From: Rhodospirillales bacterium
GTDB taxonomy: Bacteria > Pseudomonadota > Alphaproteobacteria > Acetobacterales > Acetobacteraceae
NCBI GenBank assembly: GCA_018971455.1
Contig: JAGXAV010000003.1
Location: 1-27,003 of the forward strand
Length of the DNA stretch: 27,003 nt
Reading direction: 5' to 3'
Position numbers and translations under genes: made by a program. This document shows positions 8,565 through 15,638 of the stretch, in pieces (the stretch's first letter is position 1; each line of letters opens with the position of its first letter). The notes beneath the pieces were generated by a model. It was not told the origin of the DNA. It did not search any database and worked only from the letters and a program-made list of their open reading frames with translations.

Positions 8565-9536
8565 GTCTCGCGTCGCGTCGAGCAGGCCGCGAATGTAGCC
8601 GTAGCAGAACGCGAACGCGCTGCCCTGCGGGTCGCGCCCATCGGTGTGCGGCACATGATCGGGCATCAGCATGTACGGATAGCCGGTCTCCTGATAGGCG
8701 CGCAGGGCGCGCACCATGTCCACGTCGCCCTCATCGGGAAACGTCTCCATGAAGCTCAGGCGGCGTCCGCGAATATTGCGGAAATGCACATTGAATATCT
8801 TGCCCCGCGCGCCGAACCAGCGGATCACGTCGAAGATGTCGCGCGCCGGGTCGTCCAGCATTTCGCACACCGTTCCCTGGCAGAAATTCAGCCCATGAAA
8901 CGGGCTTTCGTGCATCTGCACGAAGCGTTGCAGCCCCTCCACGGTGCCAAGCACGCGCGTCACGCCACGATAGCCCGGCGGCGTGTAGGGGTCGTGCGGG
9001 TGACAGGCCAGGCGCACCCGGCACGCGGTCGCCACCGGCACCACGCGGGCCAGGAAATATTCGATCCTCTCCCAGTTCTCCGCCTCGCCCACCACGCCGG
9101 CCCGGCCGGGCAGGGCGGCCTGGTCGGCCAGCTCCCAGCGGAACGCGGCATTGCGTGAGCCGCCCCGCCCGGGCTCGGCCGGCGTGCGCGGAATGCCGAT
9201 GATGTTGAGGTTGTATTTGGCGGCCGGAATGCCGGCGGCGGCCAAGCGCTCGATCAGCGCGCAGATGGAATCGATCTCACGGTCCCGCTCCGGACTCTGC
9301 CCGAGCAGGATATGCGGGCTGTCCTGCTTCTCGATCGGCCGCGAAGACAACGGCAGCTGCACCATGTCGAGCGACAATCCGAAGGATTCGACATGCGCGC
9401 GGTGACGCGCGAGAATCTCGGCGCTCCAGTGGTGCGGGTTGCCCGGCGGGTCGGCGCACAGATGCGTCACCCCGAGCTGCGCGCACATCCGGTAATCCGC
9501 ATCGTCGCGCATCTGAACCTGTGTGCCGAGCAGCAT
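8562..9536 (-). CDS. UxuA-like mannonate dehydratase family protein
   Basis: A 324-residue TIM-barrel protein related to D-mannonate dehydratase (UxuA), which removes water from D-mannonate to give 2-keto-3-deoxy-gluconate. The start at 9536 is backed by GAGGGAGGC four bases upstream; the frame is open 27 codons further but without a site. The four expected metal ligands are visible: H179 in CHPHDP, C219 in FCQG, H251 in VHFRNI and D293 in MPDHVP. Their spacing matches the family. SFMETFPDEGDVDM (261-274) is another hallmark. It is shorter than typical UxuA (about 350-395), so the substrate may be a different aldonate. It is divergent from the enolase operon, with the second candidate GntR operator between them. 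Confidence 0.85.
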   Translation of the reverse strand: MLLGTQVQMRDDADYRMCAQLGVTHLCADPPGNPHHWSAEILARHRAHVESFGLSLDMVQLPLSSRPIEKQDSPHILLGQSPERDREIDSICALIERLAAAGIPAAKYNLNIIGIPRTPAEPGRGGSRNAAFRWELADQAALPGRAGVVGEAENWERIEYFLARVVPVATACRVRLACHPHDPYTPPGYRGVTRVLGTVEGLQRFVQMHESPFHGLNFCQGTVCEMLDDPARDIFDVIRWFGARGKIFNVHFRNIRGRRLSFMETFPDEGDVDMVRALRAYQETGYPYMLMPDHVPHTDGRDPQGSAFAFCYGYIRGLLDATRD

Positions 9537-9588
9537 GCAAGCCTCCCTCTCATCGGCCGGCGGGTTGACCCGTCCCGGTTGCCTTGCC

Positions 9589-9603
9589 ATCATGTTGTAT
9601 GAT
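9589..9603. promoter_or_regulatory. Candidate GntR operator, copy 2 (dehydratase/enolase divergent region)
   Basis: ATCATGTTGTATGAT is a palindrome with perfect 5-base arms (ATCAT/ATGAT), extended by one C:G pair on each side. It lies in the 157-base gap between the divergent UxuA-like and enolase-family genes and matches copy 1 at 7620-7634 closely. Its right half reads TATGAT, which could double as a -10 box for the plus-strand operon, although I find no well-spaced -35. Confidence 0.6.
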
Positions 9604-9693
9604 GACTGGCGGTGCAATCAAGCCGCCGGTGTCGGGCGAGCCTCGAGGTTCGGGAAACTCGCCATATGCGGCGCCGGAGCGGGGAAGCGAGAC

Positions 9694-10839
9694 ATGAAGA
9701 TCGTCGATATCAAGGTGCGCAACTTCCTGACCACCTCCCGCCAGGTCAAGGACAGCGACGGCCATTCCCATCCCGGCGAGCGGCACAAGGTGCGCCAGTC
9801 CCTGCTCAGCATCGTCGCCGATGACGGCAGCGAGGGGCATTGCTTCGCGCCCCCCGAGGTGGTCCGCCCGCACCTTATCAACGGCTTCGTGCGCACCGTG
9901 CTGATCGGCGAGGATCCGCTGGCCCGTGAGCGTCTCTGGCAGGGGCTCGCCCATTGGCAGCGCGGCAGCACCGACCAGCTCACCGACCGGACCCTCGCCG
10001 CGGTCGAGCTCGCGCTGTGGGACCTTGCCGGCCGCCGCTTCGGCATGCCGGTCTATCAGATGATCGGCTCCTATCGCGACCGTGTGCTCGCCTATGGCAG
10101 CACCATGTGCGGCGACGAGATGGCCGGCGGCCTCGCAACCCCGGAGGATTATGCCCGCTATGCCGAATGGCTGGTCGCCCGCGGCTACAAGGCGATCAAG
10201 CTGCACACCTGGATGAAGCCCGTCTCCTTCGCGCCCGATCCCCGCATGGACGTGAAGGCCTGTGCGGCGGTGCGCGAGGCGGTGGGCGCGGACTTCCCGC
10301 TCATGCTCGACGCCTATCACGGCTACAGCCGCACCGACGCGCTGTGGCTCGGCCGGGAAATCGAGAAGCTCGGCTATGCCTGGTACGAGGAGCCGATGGA
10401 CGAGTTCTCGATGAGCTCCTACGCCTGGCTCGCCGCCAATCTCGACATTCCGGTGATCGGCCCCGAATCCGCGCACGGCAAGTTCCATGTCCGCGCCGAA
10501 TGGGTGAAGGCCGGCGCCTGCGACATCCTACGCACCGGCGTGTATGATGTCGGCGGCATAGGGCCCAGCCTCAAGATCATCCATCTCGCCGAATCCTTCG
10601 GCATGAACTGCGAGGTTCACGGCGGCGGCGCCGGCAACCTCACGCTGTGCGCGGTGCAGAAGAACGGCCGCTGGTACGAGCGCGGCCTGCTGCATCCCTT
10701 CCTCGATTACGACCAGGTGCCCGACCACCTCAACAGCATCCCGGACCCGATGGACGAGGACGGCTACGTCCACCTCTCCACCGCCCCCGGCCTCGGCGAG
10801 GACATCAATTTCGACTACATCAACGCCAATCTGGTCTGA
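9694..10839 (+). CDS. Enolase-superfamily (mandelate racemase subgroup) acid-sugar dehydratase
   Basis: A 381-residue protein with the N-terminal capping domain and C-terminal barrel of the mandelate racemase/muconate lactonizing group. These enzymes abstract the proton next to a carboxylate, and most members in sugar-acid loci are dehydratases. The metal ligands are readable as D206 (MLDAYHG), E232 (WYEEPM) and E258 (IGPES). The catalytic His-Asp pair is probably H309 (CEVHGGG) and D285. The second-strand motif is KLH (K169, H171) rather than the usual KxK. ATG at 9694 was chosen because it begins the conserved MKIVDIKVRNF start; the frame is open upstream to 9523, over the divergent gene. 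It is the first gene of an operon, with the lactonase seven bases downstream. The exact substrate (galactonate, gluconate, fuconate or other) is not determinable by eye. Confidence 0.88.
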   Translation: MKIVDIKVRNFLTTSRQVKDSDGHSHPGERHKVRQSLLSIVADDGSEGHCFAPPEVVRPHLINGFVRTVLIGEDPLARERLWQGLAHWQRGSTDQLTDRTLAAVELALWDLAGRRFGMPVYQMIGSYRDRVLAYGSTMCGDEMAGGLATPEDYARYAEWLVARGYKAIKLHTWMKPVSFAPDPRMDVKACAAVREAVGADFPLMLDAYHGYSRTDALWLGREIEKLGYAWYEEPMDEFSMSSYAWLAANLDIPVIGPESAHGKFHVRAEWVKAGACDILRTGVYDVGGIGPSLKIIHLAESFGMNCEVHGGGAGNLTLCAVQKNGRWYERGLLHPFLDYDQVPDHLNSIPDPMDEDGYVHLSTAPGLGEDINFDYINANLV

Positions 10840-10846
10840 TCCGCCA

Positions 10847-11875
10847 ATGACCGAACTGGGCGAGCGCCTGCTCTACCTCTCCTGCGCCGCCGCGCGCCGC
10901 ATCATGGTCTTTGCCCAGGACCGCGCGAGCGGCGAGCTGCACGCGAGGCCCGGAATCACCGTGCCCGGAACCGGCGCGCCGGCCCTCAGCATGCCGCTCG
11001 CCCGCCATCCGCAGGGCCTTGTGCTCTACGCGGCCGAGCGCACCGAGCCGTACGCCGTCTCGAGCTTCGCGATCGATCCGGCGACCGCCACGCTGCGCCC
11101 GCTCGCCCTCGCCCCGCTGCCGGCGGCGATGGCCTATCTCGCCACCGACCGTGCCGGCCGCTTCCTGCTTGCCGCCTCCTACCCGCACTCGCTGGTCAGC
11201 GTGTCGGCGATCGGCGCCGATGGCGGCGTGTTGGCCCCGCCGGCGCAGGTGATCGCCACCCCCGCGCGCGCCCACTGCATCCTGGCCGATCCGCAGAATC
11301 GTTTCGTCCATGCCACGAGCCTCGGCGGTGACTGCCTGCTCACCTGGCCGCTCGGCCCGCACGGGCTGGTGGAAAGCGCGTTGCGCGTCACCCCGCAGCG
11401 GCCCGGCGCCGGCCCCCGCCACCTGGCCTTCGGCGAACAGGGCCGGCTGGTCTTCCTGCTCAACGAGCTCGATGCCAGCATCGACGTCTTCGGCTGCGCG
11501 GAAGGCATCCTGACGCACCGCCAGACCGTGGCCTTCCCCGACATGCCGGCCGGCCAGGCGGCGGCGGCCGATCTGCACCTCTCGCCGGATGGCCGCTTCC
11601 TCTATGCCAGCGAGCGCCGCACCAACCGCCTCGCCTGGTTCGCCGTCGCGCCCGGCGAGGGCACGCTGCGCCCTGCCGGCGCGCTGCCCTGCGAGGCTCA
11701 TCCGCGGGGCTTCGCCATCACGCCCGATGGCCACTTCCTGCTCTGCGCCGGGCTCGAGGAAAACCGCCTCGGCGTCTATGCCCTGGCCGGCGAAACCGGC
11801 GCGCCCACCCGCCTTGCCCAATACCCCACCGAGGCCGGCCCGAACTGGATCGAGATCGCCGACCCCTCGGCCTGA
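10847..11875 (+). CDS. Beta-propeller lactonase (6-phosphogluconolactonase/YbhE-like family)
   Basis: A 342-residue seven-bladed propeller protein of the YbhE/PGL lactonase family, which hydrolyses sugar lactones to aldonates. Repeating blade units are visible: LARHPQGLVLYAAER, ATDRAGRFLLAASY, LADPQNRFVHATSL, LHLSPDGRFLYASERRTN and AITPDGHFLLCAGLEENRLGVY. There is no signal peptide, so it should be cytoplasmic. It starts seven bases after the enolase-family stop and is almost surely co-transcribed with it. In that setting it most likely opens a sugar lactone to provide the aldonate substrate for one of the neighbouring dehydratases, rather than serving the pentose phosphate pathway. That role is inferred. 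Confidence 0.85.
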   Translation: MTELGERLLYLSCAAARRIMVFAQDRASGELHARPGITVPGTGAPALSMPLARHPQGLVLYAAERTEPYAVSSFAIDPATATLRPLALAPLPAAMAYLATDRAGRFLLAASYPHSLVSVSAIGADGGVLAPPAQVIATPARAHCILADPQNRFVHATSLGGDCLLTWPLGPHGLVESALRVTPQRPGAGPRHLAFGEQGRLVFLLNELDASIDVFGCAEGILTHRQTVAFPDMPAGQAAAADLHLSPDGRFLYASERRTNRLAWFAVAPGEGTLRPAGALPCEAHPRGFAITPDGHFLLCAGLEENRLGVYALAGETGAPTRLAQYPTEAGPNWIEIADPSA

Positions 11876-11970
11876 CCCCTCAGCCTGGCCTCGCGCGGTC
11901 TGGCATGCGCCGCCAAGGGGTGCGCCATCGCGGGCTTTGCGGTGTAAGCTGCCGGCGGAGGAACCTCACG

Positions 11971-12795
11971 ATGACCCCGACCCCGCTCGACGCGCTTGCC
12001 GCCCTGGTGCCCGATGGCGCGCTGCTCGCCATGCCGCCGGACAATTCGCTGGCCCCGGCGGCCTTCGCCCGCGCCCTGGTGCGTCGCCGCGCGCGCGGCC
12101 TGCGCCTGGTCGGCGTGCCGGTCGCCGGCTATGCGACGGACCTGCTGATCGGCGCCGGCTGCGTCGCCTCGCTGCAGACCAGCGCCGTCACCCTCGGCGA
12201 GGCCGGCACCGCGCCGCGCTTCGCCGCCGCGGTCGCCGCCGGCAGCATCGAACTGATCGACGCCACCTGCCCGGCCATCCACACCATGTTGCAGGCCGCC
12301 GAGAAGGGCGTGCCCTTCATGCCGCTGCGCGGCGTCATCGGCAGCGACATCCTCGCCCATCGCGCGGATTGGAAGGTGATCGACAACCCCTTCGCCGATG
12401 GCGGAGACCCCATCCTGCTGCTGCCGGCGCTGGCGCCGGACATCGCCGCCTTCCACGCCGTCTGCGCCGACGCCCACGGCAACATCTATGTCGGCCGCCG
12501 GCGCGAGCTGGCGACGATCGCCCATGCCTCGCGCCGCGTGCTGGTGACGGTCGAGCGCATGGTCGAAGGCAACCTCCTCGAGGATGAGCGCCTCGCCCCC
12601 GGCGTCATCAACGGCGTCTATGTCGAGGCGGTCGCCCTCGCCGCGCGCGGCGCCTGGCCCATCGGCCTGCTCGATGAATACGCCATGGATGCCGCCCACA
12701 TCGCCGAATACGCCCGCCTGGCCCGCACCGCGGAGGGATTCTCTACCTACCTCGCCCAGTACGTCACCGCCCCGCTCGCGAGTGCGGCCGAATGA
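11971..12795 (+). CDS. Family I CoA-transferase-like protein, alpha subunit (GctA/IpdA-like)
   Basis: A 274-residue alpha subunit of the glutaconate-type family I CoA-transferase fold. The start is ATG at 11971 with GGAGGA nine bases upstream. Family features include LRLVGVPVAGYATDLLIGAG (near 46-65) and the stretch MPLRGVIGSDI followed by WKVIDNPF and GDPILLLPAL. VCADAHGNIYVGRRRELATI comes next and is typical of GctA/IpdA-like proteins. It lies 95 bases after the lactonase and overlaps the beta-subunit gene by four bases. In true transferases this subunit helps build the CoA site, while the catalytic glutamate is in the beta subunit. The beta subunit here appears to lack that residue, so the pair may be a CoA-ester hydrolase like IpdAB rather than a transferase. 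Confidence 0.85.
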   Translation: MTPTPLDALAALVPDGALLAMPPDNSLAPAAFARALVRRRARGLRLVGVPVAGYATDLLIGAGCVASLQTSAVTLGEAGTAPRFAAAVAAGSIELIDATCPAIHTMLQAAEKGVPFMPLRGVIGSDILAHRADWKVIDNPFADGGDPILLLPALAPDIAAFHAVCADAHGNIYVGRRRELATIAHASRRVLVTVERMVEGNLLEDERLAPGVINGVYVEAVALAARGAWPIGLLDEYAMDAAHIAEYARLARTAEGFSTYLAQYVTAPLASAAE

Positions 12796-13544
12796 GCATC
12801 CATCCGCACGAGCGCCTCATCGGCGCCATCGCCCGCCTCATTCTCGACCCCCTGGCCCCGCCCGCGCGCCACATCGCGGTCGGCGCGGCCAGCCCCATCC
12901 CGGCGGCGGCGAGCTGGCTGGTCCGCAAGCTCGGCCATGACGTGCGGCTCTCGCTGCTCCATCGCCCCACCGGCAATCCCTTCACCGAAGGCACGCGCGA
13001 GCTGTTCGACCTTGCCGGCCAGGGCCGCATCGACCTGTTCTTCCTCGGCGGCGGGCAGATCGATGGCCAGGCCAACCTCAACCTCATCGGCACCGGCGAA
13101 TGGCCGGGCAGGGCCGCGCGCTTCCCCGGCAGTTTCGGTTCGGCCTTCATGTATTTCATGACGCCGCGCACCATCCTGTTCCGCGAGGAGCATTCGCCGC
13201 GCGTGCTGGTGCCCCGCGTGGACATCGTCTCCGCCCCCGGTCTCTCCGCCCCGGGCGTGTTCCGCCGCGGCACCGCGCAGGCGCTGGTCACCGGTAAATG
13301 CATTTTCTCCTTCAACGCCACAGCCGGGCGGTTCCGCCTCGCCAGCCGCCATCCGGGAGAGACGCAGGACAGCATCCGCGCGGCCACCGGCTTCGCCTAT
13401 GACGGCGCGGATGCTCCCGTGACTGCCGACCCGACGGAAGAGGAACTCGCCTTGCTGCGCGGGCCGGTGTGTGACGAAATGCTGGCGACCTACCCGCAAT
13501 TCTGCCGGCAGGTATGGCACCGCAGCGACGAGAAGGCCGCCTGA
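12792..13544 (+). CDS. Family I CoA-transferase-like protein, beta subunit, probable missing catalytic Glu (GctB/IpdB-like)
   Basis: A 250-residue beta subunit, starting in an ATGA overlap with the alpha gene. The hallmark FLGGGQIDGQANLN (84-97) corresponds to the FIGGAQIDxxGNxN motif of glutaconate CoA-transferase B. In that family the catalytic glutamate sits about 30 residues earlier in a V/YESG context. Here the equivalent stretch reads LSLLHRPTG (53-61), with no Glu before E66. The GSGG-type loop is also changed, to FPGSFGSA (near 111-118). Loss of this residue is known in the IpdAB ring-opening hydrolases of steroid degradation. The chain is full length and the frame is intact, so this is not simple decay. 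The stop overlaps the next gene by one base (TGATG). Confidence 0.85.
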   Translation: MSIHPHERLIGAIARLILDPLAPPARHIAVGAASPIPAAASWLVRKLGHDVRLSLLHRPTGNPFTEGTRELFDLAGQGRIDLFFLGGGQIDGQANLNLIGTGEWPGRAARFPGSFGSAFMYFMTPRTILFREEHSPRVLVPRVDIVSAPGLSAPGVFRRGTAQALVTGKCIFSFNATAGRFRLASRHPGETQDSIRAATGFAYDGADAPVTADPTEEELALLRGPVCDEMLATYPQFCRQVWHRSDEKAA

Positions 13545-14779
13545 TGGACGCGATGAATCCCACCGCCGGCAAGGGGCTCGCCACCTCGCCGGGCGCACTG
13601 GCCGGCATCAAGGTGATCGACCTCACCCGCGTGCTGGGCGGACCGTACTGCACCATGATCCTCTCCGACCATGGCGCCGAGGTCATCAAGATCGAGCCGC
13701 CCCAGGGCGATGAGGTGCGCGACTGGGGCCCGCCCTTCGACGGGCCGGACGCCAGCTATTTCATCGGCGTCAACCGCAACAAGCGCTCCATCGGGCTCGA
13801 CCTTGCCCGCCCGGAAGGCCGCGCCGTCCTGCTGCGCCTGCTCGAGGGGGCGGATGTCCTGGTCGAGAACTTCAAGCCGGGCGGCATGGAGAAATGGGGC
13901 CTCGGCTACGAAAAGGACCTCGCCCCTCGTTTTCCCGGCCTGATCCATTGCCGCGTCTCCGGGTTCGGCGCCGAGGGCCCGCTCGGTGGCCTGCCCGGCT
14001 ACGATGCCATCCTCCAGGCCATGACCGGCTTGATGAGTATCAATGGCGACCCCGGCACCGGGCCGCTTCGCATGGGCACGCCGGTGGTCGATCTGGCGAC
14101 CGGGCTCTATTCCTCCATCGCCATCCTGATGGCCCTGCATGAGCGGGGGCGTTCCGGCCGCGGCCAGTATCTCGACATGACGCTGCATGATTGCGGCATG
14201 GCGCTGCTGCATCCGCAGGCGGCCAATTTCTTCCTCAACGGCAAGCGCCCCAAGGCCACCGGAAACCCCCATCCCAACCTCGCGCCCTACGAGAAATACC
14301 AGACGCGAACGGGCGAGATCTTCATCGCCTCGGGCAATAACGGGCAGTTCCGCAAGCTCTGCGCCGCCCTCGGCAAGCCCGCCCTGGCGGACGACCCGCG
14401 CTTTCTCGTCAATGCCGACCGGCTCGAGAACCGCGCCGCCCTGGTTGCCGAGCTCGCTGACCTTCTCGCCGGCCAGGACGGCCATGAATTGACGCTGCGC
14501 CTGCTCCGCCTCGGCCTGCCCGCCGGCCCGGTGCTGGCGGTGGACGAAGCGATGGCCGCCGAGCACACCGCGGCACGCGCCATGGTCACCGAGCTCGACG
14601 GCTATCGCGGCCTGGGCACGCCGATCAAGATGTCGCGCACCCCCGGCGGCACCCGCCGCAAGCCGCCGCGCTTCGCCCAGGACAATGACGAGGTTCTGGC
14701 CGCGCACGGCTTCTCCGCCGAGGAGGTCGCCGCACTCAAGCAGGATGGGCTGCTGCTCACGGAACGCCGGCGCGGATAG
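13544..14779 (+). CDS. CaiB/BaiF family III CoA-transferase
   Basis: A 411-residue family III (formyl-CoA/carnitine type) CoA-transferase, which moves CoA between carboxylic acids through an aspartyl-CoA intermediate. ATG at 13544 shares a base with the preceding TGA. Family landmarks: LAGIKVIDLTRVLGGPYCTMILSDHGAEVIKIEPP at the N-terminus (spanning about 19-53), FIGVNRNKRSIGLDL (73-87), VENFKPGGMEKWGLGY (107-122), and the catalytic aspartate D183 in GTPVVDLATG. The end has the usual GTPIKMSRTPGG segment. It is translationally coupled to the family I pair, so one operon carries two CoA-transfer systems of unrelated mechanism. Donor and acceptor are unknown; neighbours suggest that a sugar-derived hydroxy- or keto-acid is activated. 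Confidence 0.92.
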   Translation: MDAMNPTAGKGLATSPGALAGIKVIDLTRVLGGPYCTMILSDHGAEVIKIEPPQGDEVRDWGPPFDGPDASYFIGVNRNKRSIGLDLARPEGRAVLLRLLEGADVLVENFKPGGMEKWGLGYEKDLAPRFPGLIHCRVSGFGAEGPLGGLPGYDAILQAMTGLMSINGDPGTGPLRMGTPVVDLATGLYSSIAILMALHERGRSGRGQYLDMTLHDCGMALLHPQAANFFLNGKRPKATGNPHPNLAPYEKYQTRTGEIFIASGNNGQFRKLCAALGKPALADDPRFLVNADRLENRAALVAELADLLAGQDGHELTLRLLRLGLPAGPVLAVDEAMAAEHTAARAMVTELDGYRGLGTPIKMSRTPGGTRRKPPRFAQDNDEVLAAHGFSAEEVAALKQDGLLLTERRRG

Positions 14780-14840
14780 CGGCCCGATCCCCGCGCCCCC
14801 GCTAACGATTTGGTAGCACCGGCGGGTGCACTGTGCCCGC

Positions 14841-15638
14841 ATGCTCACGATCGACGAGACTCTCGGCCAGGTCATGGTGGCGTCGGCGGACGGCACGCGG
14901 CGCGTCCATGCCATGGACAGCCCGGAAGCCTTCGCCGCCGTCTCCGCCGCCTGGCTGCGCTGCGGCTGGGACGTGAAATACGTCTACGGCTTCACCTGGA
15001 TGGGCCGCCCGGTCATCCAGCTCCCGGAAGACCTGATCCGCATCCAGGAACTGGTCTGGCGCCTGCGCCCGGACGTCATCGTCGAAACCGGCGTCGCCCA
15101 TGGCGGCTCGCTGGTGTTCTACGCCAGCCTCTTCGCCGCCATGGGGCCGGAATGGTGCGCCCCGGGGGCGGAGCGGGGCCGCGTCATCGGCATCGACATC
15201 GACATCCGCGCCCATAACCGCGCTGCCATCGAGGCGCACCCCATGGCCGGGCGCATCGCGCTGGTCGAGGGCAGTTCCATCGCCGCCGGAACCGTGTCCC
15301 GCGTGCGCGCCCTGGTGCCGAAGGATGCCACGGCGCTCGTCATTCTCGACAGCAACCACGCCCGCGACCACGTGCGCGCCGAGCTGGAACTCTACGCCCC
15401 CCTGGTCAGCCCTGGCTCCTACCTCGTCGCCTGCGACGGCATCATGCAGCAGGTCGCCGGCGCCCCGCGCACCGGTGCGGATTGGAGCTGGAACAACCCG
15501 CTCTCGGCGATCGACGATTTTCTGGCCGGCCGGTCGGATTTCCTTCTCGAAGAGCCGGGCTTCACCTTCAACGAGGGCGCGGTGCGCGAGCGCGTCACCT
15601 ACTGGCCGAAATGTTTTCTGCGCCGGATCGCCCCATGA
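14841..15638 (+). CDS. CmcI-type SAM-dependent methyltransferase ('cephalosporin hydroxylase' family)
   Basis: A 265-residue class I methyltransferase-fold protein of the CmcI/rhamnosyl O-methyltransferase family. The SAM-binding strand is VIVETGVAHGGS (79-90), followed by VIGIDIDI (115-122) and the acidic LVILDSNHARDHV (166-178). The family name 'cephalosporin hydroxylase' is historical; members outside antibiotic clusters usually methylate sugars of surface glycans. Start: ATG at 14841 lacks a clear ribosome site, and an in-frame GTG at 14826 is an alternative adding five residues. It overlaps rfbF by four bases, which supports a role on a CDP-sugar-derived or other glycan sugar. It begins 61 bases after the CaiB-type gene and could be a separate unit. 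Confidence 0.8.
   Translation: MLTIDETLGQVMVASADGTRRVHAMDSPEAFAAVSAAWLRCGWDVKYVYGFTWMGRPVIQLPEDLIRIQELVWRLRPDVIVETGVAHGGSLVFYASLFAAMGPEWCAPGAERGRVIGIDIDIRAHNRAAIEAHPMAGRIALVEGSSIAAGTVSRVRALVPKDATALVILDSNHARDHVRAELELYAPLVSPGSYLVACDGIMQQVAGAPRTGADWSWNNPLSAIDDFLAGRSDFLLEEPGFTFNEGAVRERVTYWPKCFLRRIAP

Noticed and set aside
14816..14840. Short inverted repeats GCACC/GGTGC and GCGGG/CCCGC before the methyltransferase gene
   Set aside because: Stems of five pairs with no T-run are expected by chance in DNA this GC-rich.
14841..15638. Cephalosporin biosynthesis (family label 'cephalosporin hydroxylase')
   Set aside because: No beta-lactam genes are nearby. The coupling to rfbF and the methyltransferase fold point to glycan modification.
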